Source of the DNA: Haloarcula sebkhae
GTDB taxonomy: Archaea; Halobacteriota; Halobacteria; Halobacteriales; Haloarculaceae
Length of the DNA stretch: 64,000 nucleotides
Assembly (NCBI RefSeq): GCF_014647415.1
Contig: NZ_BMPD01000007.1
Coordinates: forward strand, 22,183-86,182
Direction of reading: 5' to 3'
Shown: positions 56,848 through 63,590 of the stretch, one piece after another
How positions within the stretch are numbered: position 1 is the first letter of the stretch
How the letters are laid out: each line of letters begins with the position of its first letter
Notes under the pieces: generated by a model
Seen by the model: the letters and a program-made list of their open reading frames with translations, nothing else
Database searches by the model: none
What the model was told of the DNA's origin: nothing
Position numbers and translations under genes: made by a program

Positions 56848-57042
56848 GCTGAACGATCACCCTATGAATAATTCAATCGTGAGTATATAATGAAAGCCAC
56901 GCAATAGAATGGTAAGTTAACCGCTAGTATAGTGTGATCAATAAAGGATTAATGTGTATTGCTGTCACTGAGATAGCTCTTGAAACTGCTCTCTTGGATA
57001 ACCTCCGTCAAGATCTCAGTTGGCTTTCCAACTTATGAGGAT

Positions 57043-57975
57043 TCAGGCGCCGTCTTCGAGTACATCGATGAGTTCTTTTGCTGTTCGACTAATCCGGCCG
57101 AGGCGCTCGCGAACGACCCCGTGATCGTCCGACTCCCACGCAGCGAGGTAGAACGCCGAGCCGCTGGTGTCCAACCCACAGTAGCGCCCGACGACGTACG
57201 CGACGGCTTCGGCCTCGACTTCGCGTTTCGTCCGCTCGGTGTCGTCGTCGACGTCGAAGTGGAGCAGGGCGTGTGCGTACTCGTGGATCAGCGTCCGCGC
57301 AAGGTCGGCCTCGTTCTCCCGATCACGCACCTCGACGAGCGGCTGGGCGTCGACGAGACTCAGTCGCTCGCAGATACCCTTCGCCTTACTGTGGGTCCAC
57401 TCTTCGGCTGGGACGATTCGCACCGTCACGCCGAGTTCATCCGCGGCGGCAGTCAACTGGTCGACGAGGTCCCCGGTGTCCCCGGTCGCTTCCGTGTTCA
57501 GGTCGGGAAGCGGCTCGTCCTCGGTCTGGGAGATATCGAACACCGGCGCGGGCTTGAACCCGACCAGCCCCTCGGACCACTCCTCGGGCGGCGTCTCGTC
57601 GTACTCACAGTCACTGTCCTCGTGGTAGCTCGGCGAATTCTCGCATTCCGGGCACTGCTTGGTGATAATCGGCGCCCAGATCCAGATGGCTGACTCGCCC
57701 TCCGTGACGTGGCGGTCGAACTCCTCCTGCCACGTCCGATAGCCCGCCACCCGGCTCGCCTCGGGACACTGCCGCTTGATGAGGAGCGTGTTTCGGTAGG
57801 AGTAGTCATGGAAGCGACTCTGGACGTCCAGCCACTCTTGGAACTCGGCGCTGGCCTGCGCGTTGTCGACGCCGGCGACGAAGTCGTCGATCCACTGTTC
57901 GATGGTACTGTTCATCTCGTCGTCTCGCGTGTCGGTCTGCTCAAAGGAGACCGACGAGTCACTGGTCGTAGCCAT
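57043..57975 (-). CDS. ArdC-like antirestriction protein with metalloprotease domain
   Basis: 310 residues from MATTSDSSVSFEQTDTRDDE. The N-terminal ArdC domain (QEWLDVQSRFHDYSYRNTLL, GYRTWQEEFDRHVTEGESAI with WIWAPI), the part known to bind single-stranded DNA, is interrupted by a zinc-ribbon-like insert (CPECENSPSYHEDSDC). The C-terminal zincin domain has LARTLIHEYAHALLHFD, with the HExxH zinc site, and EVEAEAVAYVVGRYCGL carrying the third-ligand Glu. ArdC proteins of conjugative plasmids protect incoming DNA from restriction. A GC hairpin leader lies ~50 bases upstream. Confidence 0.82.
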   Translation of the reverse strand: MATTSDSSVSFEQTDTRDDEMNSTIEQWIDDFVAGVDNAQASAEFQEWLDVQSRFHDYSYRNTLLIKRQCPEASRVAGYRTWQEEFDRHVTEGESAIWIWAPIITKQCPECENSPSYHEDSDCEYDETPPEEWSEGLVGFKPAPVFDISQTEDEPLPDLNTEATGDTGDLVDQLTAAADELGVTVRIVPAEEWTHSKAKGICERLSLVDAQPLVEVRDRENEADLARTLIHEYAHALLHFDVDDDTERTKREVEAEAVAYVVGRYCGLDTSGSAFYLAAWESDDHGVVRERLGRISRTAKELIDVLEDGA

Positions 57976-58023
57976 TGTGTTCACCGAACTGAGTTCACCG
58001 CGATTGCAGCAGTTCAGAACGCG

Positions 58024-58048
58024 CCGCACCCTTCGGGCGCAGAAAAAC
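58024..58048 (-). promoter_or_regulatory. T-rich and hairpin leader, copy A (before ardC-like gene)
   Basis: Minus strand: TGTTTTTC then TGCGCCC-GAA-GGGTGCG. The same design (T tract, then a GC stem with CCC and GGG arms) recurs before five other genes of this module. Confidence 0.6.
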
Positions 58049-58128
58049 AACTCACCGCGATTTTGTTTAAGTCGGGATGGCTATCAGGAGGTGGTGTTAA
58101 TAATCATGCGTACCTCAGCCGAGCTAGG

Positions 58129-58275
58129 ATGGGACTCTTGAGTACACTCCGAAGAGCCGTCGATGGTGATTCATCGACTCTGTGGGAGTGTCGAAACTGT
58201 GGGGAGACACTCTCAGAGGACGCCGAAGAGTGTCCCAGCTGTGGGGCTGCGGATGTCGCCTGCTACAAGCTCTGA
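58129..58275 (+). CDS. 48-residue zinc-ribbon protein
   Basis: Starts MGLLSTLRRAVDGDSSTLWE, then CRNCGETLSEDAEECPSCGA and ADVACYKL. Two CxxC pairs 11 residues apart form a rubredoxin-like zinc ribbon, after a short amphipathic helix. It is the only plus-strand gene in this module, ending head-on against the gene at 58276. Similar mini-proteins are frequent in haloarchaea. Confidence 0.65.
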   Translation: MGLLSTLRRAVDGDSSTLWECRNCGETLSEDAEECPSCGAADVACYKL

Positions 58276-58620
58276 TCAGCGAAGTGTTGATCGCTCCTCA
58301 GCGAACCCAACCGTCACGAGGTACTCGAGGAACTCGTCGAACCGCTCGACGTCGCTAGGCGTGTCGGTCGCACGGTGACGCGCCCACTCGATGGCCCACT
58401 GGAAGGCGGGATCCGTGCCGCCCTTGCCGTGAATGTACCACCACCGGGCCGCTTTCAGCACGACCAACGGATTCGTCGACGGCTGCTCACCGGCGAGCCC
58501 ACGGGTGATGGATTCGATTTTGTCGGGGACGTCGGCGGGCTCGACCTCCGCTGATTGCGTGGTGTCGATATCGACCGGGATCTCGTCGATCGAGACGTTG
58601 TCGGGACTTTGTTGACTCAC
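58276..58620 (-). CDS. conserved-looking plasmid protein of unknown function
   Basis: 114 residues. Acidic N-terminus (VSIDEIPVDIDTTQSAEVEP) and a helical C-terminal half (NPLVVLKAARWWYIHGKGGT, QWAIEWARHRATDTPSDVER, FDEFLEYLVTVGFAEE). The stop is adjacent to the convergent gene at 58129. It is preceded by a GC hairpin leader (copy B). No family recognised. Confidence 0.75.
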   Translation of the reverse strand: MSQQSPDNVSIDEIPVDIDTTQSAEVEPADVPDKIESITRGLAGEQPSTNPLVVLKAARWWYIHGKGGTDPAFQWAIEWARHRATDTPSDVERFDEFLEYLVTVGFAEERSTLR

Positions 58621-58644
58621 TGGAAGTCACCTCTGAGAGCATTC

Positions 58645-58680
58645 GAGGGTGCCCTCGCCCTCTCTGGGGGCACAAAAAAC
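58645..58680 (-). promoter_or_regulatory. T-rich and hairpin leader, copy B
   Basis: Minus strand: GTTTTTTGTGCCCCCAGAGA then GGGCGAGGGCACCC, with arms GTGCCC and GGGCAC. It lies in the 71 bases between two genes, just upstream of the 58620 start. Confidence 0.6.
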
Positions 58681-58691
58681 AGGTCGCGAAG

Positions 58692-59693
58692 TCACGCCGG
58701 CGGGAGGTAGACGCTCTGCTCGCCGGCGATCTCCTCCAGGTTGTTCTGATGACGGTGGCTGAAGTAGCACTCGTAGCTGCAGTATCCACAGATGACGCCG
58801 GTATCGTATTCCGCGACGTACGGGCCGCGGCGAGTTCGCCAGACGTTCGTCCCGCACTCGGTACAGGCCGCTCGCTCGAGATCGGCTGGCCGCGGCCCTT
58901 CGTACTCGATGTCCAATCCGTCGTCTTGGGGTGTGGATTCAGGCCAGACTCCGTGAGCCTGCCAGAACTCGCGGATGCGGGCGAGGCTGTGGCGCACCGT
59001 CTTTCGCACGGTGACGTGGTCAGCGTCGCGACCGCTGTCGTCCCAGCCGTCTGCCGTCCAGAATTCGCCGAACTGTGCGCCACGGTGTAACCCGTTCCAG
59101 TCGATACCGACAATGTCGGCCGGTGGCTCGTCCGTGAGTGTCGGTCTGGTCAGCTGCCGAATGGCGTCGAGTTGCTTGGGCGGACTCCCCCCGAGGATGT
59201 GGATGCGCCGTCCTCTCCAATCGGCTGGGTCGGAGAACTCGTGGGCTAGGCGGTCGGCGTATCCCCGCGAATACCCGAGGACGAGATCCTTAGGAATCTC
59301 GTCGATCACCGCTTGGCACTTCGGGACGACGATGAGCTGGGCCTCGGGATAGCTCGCTTGGATCTCACGAGCAGCAGCGACGTAGGCGTCGACATCACCC
59401 GGTTCGTAGATGTCGCCGATGACACCGACCTGGGGCTCGTGCTCGAAGAAGCGGTCGACGAACCGCTCCAGATTAGGATTCCGGGAGTCGTTGTCGAGCA
59501 TCCCGACAGGAATCTCGAGATTCAGGTACTGGTCTGCCTGGTACCCACAGTCTTCCCGAAACCCGGGAAGATATCCGAGGGCCAACGCATCAGCAGCGAA
59601 TGGAACTCGATGGAGGAACGCCACGTAGTCCGCTTGTTTGGCGGCAACGATGTCGCTAGCCGTGCTGGAGGCTGTACTCAAATCGAGGGACAT
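58692..59693 (-). CDS. DUF6610-like protein with TGT-type barrel features
   Basis: 333 residues. The sequence reads like the barrel of tRNA-guanine transglycosylase relatives: YLNLEIPVGMLDNDSRNPNL, VGVIGDIYEPGDVDAYVAAA, AQLIVVPKCQAVIDEIPKDL with VLGYS, RRIHILGGSPPKQLDAIRQL and ADIVGIDWN. A C-terminal zinc site follows (CTECGTNVWRTRR ... CGYCSYECYF). Paralogues of this enzyme (DpdA) insert 7-deazaguanine bases into DNA. I infer a DNA- or RNA-base exchange role; the catalytic Asp cannot be assigned with certainty. Leader copy C and a TTAACCAAC inverted repeat lie upstream. Confidence 0.65.
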   Translation of the reverse strand: MSLDLSTASSTASDIVAAKQADYVAFLHRVPFAADALALGYLPGFREDCGYQADQYLNLEIPVGMLDNDSRNPNLERFVDRFFEHEPQVGVIGDIYEPGDVDAYVAAAREIQASYPEAQLIVVPKCQAVIDEIPKDLVLGYSRGYADRLAHEFSDPADWRGRRIHILGGSPPKQLDAIRQLTRPTLTDEPPADIVGIDWNGLHRGAQFGEFWTADGWDDSGRDADHVTVRKTVRHSLARIREFWQAHGVWPESTPQDDGLDIEYEGPRPADLERAACTECGTNVWRTRRGPYVAEYDTGVICGYCSYECYFSHRHQNNLEEIAGEQSVYLPPA

Positions 59694-59714
59694 AACTGAA
59701 CTCGCGAGGCCGCT

Positions 59715-59752
59715 GGTGGCCGCCCCGCGCCCATTCAGGGGGTCGGATAAAC
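59715..59752 (-). promoter_or_regulatory. T-rich and hairpin leader, copy C
   Basis: Minus strand: TTTATCC then GACCCCCTGAATGGGCGCGG with following GGCGG; a weaker stem than the other copies but of the same design, just upstream of the 59693 start. Confidence 0.5.
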
Positions 59753-59767
59753 GAGATTCTCTCCAAA

Positions 59768-59808
59768 TTAACCAACAGGAGGAATTGATTACCCCGTCTG
59801 TTGGTTAA
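59768..59808. promoter_or_regulatory. inverted repeat operator, copy 1
   Basis: Arms TTAACCAACAG (59768-59778) and CTGTTGGTTAA (59798-59808) with 19 bases between, in the promoter region of the DUF6610-like gene. The same sequence pair recurs at 61358-61401. Confidence 0.7.
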
Positions 59809-59817
59809 GCGAGATGG

Positions 59818-60039
59818 CTACTTCTCTTCCTCACGCAACTCTTCTGCTTTCCACTGGAGGCGACGCAGAATCTGCGTCCGGTTCTGGTGCGTGTTCTCGT
59901 AGGCAACACACTCCCGGAGTGTCTCCATATCGGGGATCGTCGCGATCCCGGCCTTGATCAGTCGATAGTTCGGTGCTTCGAGGCGCTTCTCGGGTGGGAA
60001 TTCGTCGTCACCCCCGTCGTTGTCTGCGGATTTCTCCAT
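59818..60039 (-). CDS. small plasmid protein of unknown function
   Basis: 73 residues. Acidic start (MEKSADNDGGDDEFPPEKRL) then a helical body (YRLIKAGIATIPDMETLREC, YENTHQNRTQILRRLQWKAE). Preceded by a T-rich tract and a short CTCCC/GGGTGGAG stem (60054-60080), a relaxed version of the module's leader hairpin. Unknown family. Confidence 0.7.
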   Translation of the reverse strand: MEKSADNDGGDDEFPPEKRLEAPNYRLIKAGIATIPDMETLRECVAYENTHQNRTQILRRLQWKAEELREEEK

Positions 60040-60105
60040 CGCTATCGCCCTCCACCCTTCACGGGAGAGAAAGACAGAAGAGACGACTACCGCTCCATCG
60101 CTGCG

Positions 60106-61311
60106 TCAGGCCATCGCGTCCTGGAATCGCTCGCGAAGCGCATCCTCACGCTCCTCGAATTGGTCGACCTTCTCCTGCAGATCATCGCTGACGCGCTCAA
60201 TGCTCGCAAGCGCCCGCTCGCCGGCGAGCGACGCCTGCGACCCGTCGTCGCCATCCGTCTCCAGCTGTTCCTCGTAGGCGCGTTCGACGCGCTCGATAGT
60301 GCCCTCTGGGTTGAACAGGATGTCGTTGGCCGTGCGGACGTAGCCGTCCAGCGACGCGCCTTCCTTGCCCTGGAAGAAGTGCGTGAGCGCGTACGTCGCG
60401 CCAGAATGGAGCGTCCACATATCGATTGCGACGGGTGAGGCCGCGTTGGCCTCCGCATCGCTCGCGGCGCGCTCGGCGAGGTAGTCCGGGAACCCCAGCA
60501 GGGTGTAGAACTCCCTGACGGTGAACGGGAGCTCGGAGAAATCGAGGTCGATGTCTTGGGCATCCCGAATGAACTCGAAGAGATCGTCGGCGACGAGTTC
60601 GACCTGTGCGAGGAGCTCCTCCCACCAGGTCCGGAAGTTCCGCACGTCGCCGACGTGCTTGATGACCTCCTTGTCGGTGAGCGAGCGCATCGTGTTCGAA
60701 CAGTAGCCGTCCTGAGCGAAGCCCTCCACGTAGACGGCGTGCTCACCGAAGAAGTCGTAGCCCGACGTGACGCCCATCGTGATCGGGTCGGACCGGCCAG
60801 GGAGGCGCACCTCGAGGCCGTCGAACATAATGTCCATATGGACCTCGCCGCCGCCCCGGTAGCGCCGGATTTCGCCGAACATCACATCGCCCAGCGGCGT
60901 CCCGTTGATAGTCTCCTCGCGAAGGACCTCCTCCAGCGGCCCGTAGACGTCGACCGGATTGATGATGGCGTAGCTGTCAGTCGGGATATGAAATAGGGGA
61001 TCCGTCTCAGCGTCATCATCTTGAACCTGTGAGCGAGCGCGACTCGGCTCAACGAGCGCGTTGAACCGCTCCGTCTTGATCCACTCGTCGGTGTAGGGGT
61101 TCTGGTAGGCCACGGTCGTCTCGACAGCCTGCGGGAGATCACGGATCGCCTCGGCGAAGGACACGGGATTCTCGCCCCCGTGACGCTGTCGGTACCACTC
61201 GGGCAGTTCGGTGTCGGTACGTCCATCGACGCCAGCGAAGATGGTTCTCGACTCTGGGTCTTTCATCTCGGTCACCTCGACGCAGGAACGCTCATCGACG
61301 GCCGCCTGCAT
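60106..61311 (-). CDS. large conserved plasmid protein (DUF932-like)
   Basis: 401 residues. A central region resembles DUF932-type phage and plasmid proteins: IPTDSYAIINPVDVYGPLEE, GEVHMDIMFDGLEVRLPGRS, ITMGVTSGYDFFGEHAVYVE and GYCSNTMRSLTDKEV. The C-terminal half is helical, ending in a coiled coil (ERVSDDLQEKVDQFEEREDA). An alternative start is the ATG at 61266. Leader copy D ends about ten bases upstream of the start, and operator copy 2 lies beyond it. A role in plasmid DNA metabolism is plausible but unproven. Confidence 0.7.
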   Translation of the reverse strand: MQAAVDERSCVEVTEMKDPESRTIFAGVDGRTDTELPEWYRQRHGGENPVSFAEAIRDLPQAVETTVAYQNPYTDEWIKTERFNALVEPSRARSQVQDDDAETDPLFHIPTDSYAIINPVDVYGPLEEVLREETINGTPLGDVMFGEIRRYRGGGEVHMDIMFDGLEVRLPGRSDPITMGVTSGYDFFGEHAVYVEGFAQDGYCSNTMRSLTDKEVIKHVGDVRNFRTWWEELLAQVELVADDLFEFIRDAQDIDLDFSELPFTVREFYTLLGFPDYLAERAASDAEANAASPVAIDMWTLHSGATYALTHFFQGKEGASLDGYVRTANDILFNPEGTIERVERAYEEQLETDGDDGSQASLAGERALASIERVSDDLQEKVDQFEEREDALRERFQDAMA

Positions 61312-61317
61312 CGTCTC

Positions 61318-61346
61318 GCGCCCTGCGCCCCTCTGCCGGGCGCAAC
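61318..61346 (-). promoter_or_regulatory. T-rich and hairpin leader, copy D
   Basis: Minus strand: TTGTTGTTGCGCCCGGCAGA then GGGGCGCAGGG, a perfect TGCGCCC/GGGCGCA stem, the clearest example of the motif. Confidence 0.65.
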
Positions 61347-61357
61347 AACAACACCAC

Positions 61358-61401
61358 GTTAACCAACACCGGGCTCAGAGGGTGGAAGGTCGTTGGTTAA
61401 C
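61358..61401. promoter_or_regulatory. inverted repeat operator, copy 2
   Basis: Arms GTTAACCAAC (61358-61367) and GTTGGTTAAC (61392-61401), 24 bases apart, upstream of the DUF932-like gene and touching the last codons of the Mom-like gene. Confidence 0.7.
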
Positions 61402-62062
61402 AAGACCACCGGGAGAGGGAGGCCTGTTCTCGGTCGGGCTCAGCCGGAATCTCACAGAGAAACCGCCACTTCGGGCACTCTCGGATCTGTTTGTCGGGGC
61501 GGTTACCTGCCTGTCCGGGCTCCGTTTTCCCGGCACAGTGCCAGCCTTTGTCTCTGAGCGCTTTGATCATCGAGCCGTCGAAGTCGGCCCGGACGAACGT
61601 CAGCAGAAGCCGAACGCCTCGCCGCCGGCCGTGACGCCGCACGAACCGCTCCATCGACCGGGCGAGGGCAGCGGAGGCGAGATTTGGGAAGTCGACGCCG
61701 ATACAGATCCGCGCTGCCTCGACGATCTCGTCACCCTCGTATCGAGTTCCATCGTACTTCAGCGAGCGAATCAGCGGATAGCGCTACGTAATCGCACCCA
61801 ACAGCTGGTCCTGGTAACAGAGGCCGTGATGGACGAGGTTCGTCCGCGGGACATCGTCCATATAGGAATGATGGGCCTCGTAGATCGCGCCGGCGACGTG
61901 GCGCGGGATCGATTCGATATGGACGCGCTCTGCGAACCGCAAACCGAGCGGTGCCGTGACCGGCTGTCCTTCCCGATGGATGGGACACGCGCACCGCTCG
62001 GGACTGCGTGTGTACTGGAAGCCGGTACTCGAACGGTGGTTGAAAGAATGTGTCTGCGTCAC
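61397..62062 (-). pseudogene. Mom-like DNA-modification gene with one in-frame stop
   Basis: The frame from GTG 62062 reads TQTHSFNHRSSTGFQYTRSP, then HVAGAIYEAHHSYMDDVPRT, NLVHHGLCYQDQLLGAIT, a TAG at 61784-61786, then RYPLIRSLKYDGTRYEGDEI, VEAARICIGVDFPNLASAAL, ARSMERFVRRHG and a C-terminus to 61397. Frame is kept across the stop, so one base (for example TGG to TAG) broke it. The layout (HH-S-Y near the start, a substrate loop, ARICIG, LARSMERFV) resembles phage Mu Mom-type GNAT-fold enzymes that add a methylcarbamoyl group to DNA adenine. It overlaps the upstream gene by GTGA. It may be a pseudogene or need readthrough. Confidence 0.5.
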
Positions 62063-62190
62063 GAGTCTGCGCTGTCAGTGCGCTCTTGCCGATCGTTGTA
62101 CCGTTCCAGCTCGCGACCGATCTTCTCGAGCGCCTCGACCCCACGTTCGATGAGCTGATGGGTGGCTCGCGAGAGTCGAAGCGTCTCCAT
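62059..62190 (-). CDS. 43-residue helical protein
   Basis: METLRLSRATHQLIERGVEA then LEKIGRELERYNDRQERTDS and ADS. A single amphipathic, charged helix, possibly a coiled coil. Its start overlaps the DUF6166 stop by one base (TGATG) and its stop overlaps the Mom-like start (GTGA), so it is firmly embedded in the operon. Function unknown. Confidence 0.6.
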   Translation of the reverse strand: METLRLSRATHQLIERGVEALEKIGRELERYNDRQERTDSADS

Positions 62191-62807
62191 CAGCACTCTC
62201 CCTCCTGTGGCTCGATGAGACCGTTGCTCTCGTCGGCGAGGTCACGGATGGCCCGCTCGACATCGCCATCGTCCGATACTGTCCGGCTCGCTAAGGGCGC
62301 CGGATAGGCGCGATCACCCTGGCTGCAGAGGACTGCCAGCCATCCGTCGGTTCCGTCTCCGAGTACGATGTAGTGGTCGCAGTCAGCGCGCTGGAAGACC
62401 CGCCGGTCGGGGCGAGTGACCGTTCGCCAGTTCTCGGGGAGCGACGGTGACGGCTCCCCGCCGTCGGGAAGGGCGACGACGTCGTCGGTGATCGTCGCCA
62501 TCGTCGCATCGATTTCTTCGCCGGTGAGGTGCCAGCACGCCGCCGGACCGTCACACTTGAGCTGGCTGATCACGCGGTTGCGGAACGCGATATAGTGCTC
62601 TCGGGCGACTTGGGTGTCGTCGTAGTAGTCGAGGAGAAGCCCACAGGCGAGCTGTGCGGGCCCGCTACCACGATACCCGATCTCGAAGCCACTCGGACTG
62701 TGATTGACGAAATCGAGATTGCGGTCGGGGGTGAGCTTTATATTGTCAGGTAGGCGAGTGACAACCATTTCTCCTCGTCGACGCCGGCCGACGCACACCG
62801 TTGTCAT
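62190..62807 (-). CDS. DUF6166-type protein
   Basis: 205 residues. The diagnostic segment GFEIGYRGSGPAQLACGLLL with DYYDDTQVAREHYIAFRN matches the DUF6166 core, in which a Gly-rich strand is followed by a helix. The second half (CDGPAACWHLTGEEIDATMA, LPENWRTVTRPDRRVFQRAD) is a separate domain. It overlaps the HNH gene by four bases. A decayed relative lies at 42800-43125. The biochemical role is unknown; the family occurs on haloarchaeal plasmids and viruses. Confidence 0.78.
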   Translation of the reverse strand: MTTVCVGRRRRGEMVVTRLPDNIKLTPDRNLDFVNHSPSGFEIGYRGSGPAQLACGLLLDYYDDTQVAREHYIAFRNRVISQLKCDGPAACWHLTGEEIDATMATITDDVVALPDGGEPSPSLPENWRTVTRPDRRVFQRADCDHYIVLGDGTDGWLAVLCSQGDRAYPAPLASRTVSDDGDVERAIRDLADESNGLIEPQEGEC

Positions 62808-63289
62808 TTGAATCGCCCCCGTTCATCCCGCTCGCGATCTGAGACGTCCCACTCATAGTCAGTAGGCTTAATCTCGGACCCGAAGTCGTGCCGGTCAGCG
62901 TGTTCGGCGCGACTGAGGAGTTCGAGGTTTCCTGGCCTGTTGTCCCATCTAACGCCGTTTTTATGATGCACGTGCTTGTTCGCAACGGCATCAAACCCGC
63001 GCTCTGCCACCATTACGAGTCGGTGAATCCCGACGGAGTCCGTCGTCCCGCGATAGTTCGAGGCGCAGATGACGTAGCCACGGTCGGTGAACACGGCGGG
63101 ATGTCGTCGTCGATTCGGGGCCGCGTCGCGCGGGTCTCGGCGTGGAATATCGAGCCGTTGCATCCATTTTGAGACCGTCTGTTGCGTACAGCCCAGTTTG
63201 TCAGCGATCTCGGTTGTACTCAACTCTTGATCCCAGTAGAGGTCGCGGAGTAGCGATTCATCTCGCCACGGGTGATCTGCATCGGTCAT
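62804..63289 (-). CDS. HNH endonuclease with N-terminal HTH
   Basis: About 161 residues from MTDADHPWRDESLLRDLYWD. A helix-turn-helix (STTEIADKLGCTQQTVSKWM) precedes an HNH-like nuclease core: HRLVMVAERGFDAVANKHVH then HKNGVRWDNRPGNLELLSRA, with the paired His, Asn and final H in EHADRH. This is a typical free-standing homing-type nuclease. The longer start at 63337 lies in the hairpin leader and is unlikely. It is first in the operon; leader copy E is just upstream. Confidence 0.85.
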   Translation of the reverse strand: MTDADHPWRDESLLRDLYWDQELSTTEIADKLGCTQQTVSKWMQRLDIPRRDPRDAAPNRRRHPAVFTDRGYVICASNYRGTTDSVGIHRLVMVAERGFDAVANKHVHHKNGVRWDNRPGNLELLSRAEHADRHDFGSEIKPTDYEWDVSDRERDERGRFK

Positions 63290-63317
63290 AGCTCGGTGTC
63301 GCGGAGTGAGGTTACCC

Positions 63318-63345
63318 CGCGCCCCTCTCGGGGGCAATAAACACT
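63318..63345 (-). promoter_or_regulatory. T-rich and hairpin leader, copy E
   Basis: Minus strand: GTTTATTGCCCCCGAGAGGG then GCGCGGGG, with stem GCCCC/GGGGC, upstream of the HNH gene. Confidence 0.6.
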
Positions 63346-63590
63346 ACCGACCCGGAATCGTACTTGAATTTCAGGCCGGTAAATATGGCACAGGGGACCG
63401 GAACCAGCTGCCCAATGGATTGACCAACGTACAGTAGGTATTTCTATCAGATTGGAGTATCGTTCAGTGAGTCGTGCTACATACAGGGCGCGCGCTTGTC
63501 ACCGATAGTTCCCGAGCGAAACTGGCCGCTTTGATTTTGAGGACCGGTTCGACTTTGTAGGCTTTCATACCATCAGAACCGTCTAATGGA

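Noticed and set aside
57709-58128. N-terminal extension of the 48-residue zinc protein
   Set aside because: It is antisense to the ArdC-like gene; the ATG at 58129 begins the plausible protein.
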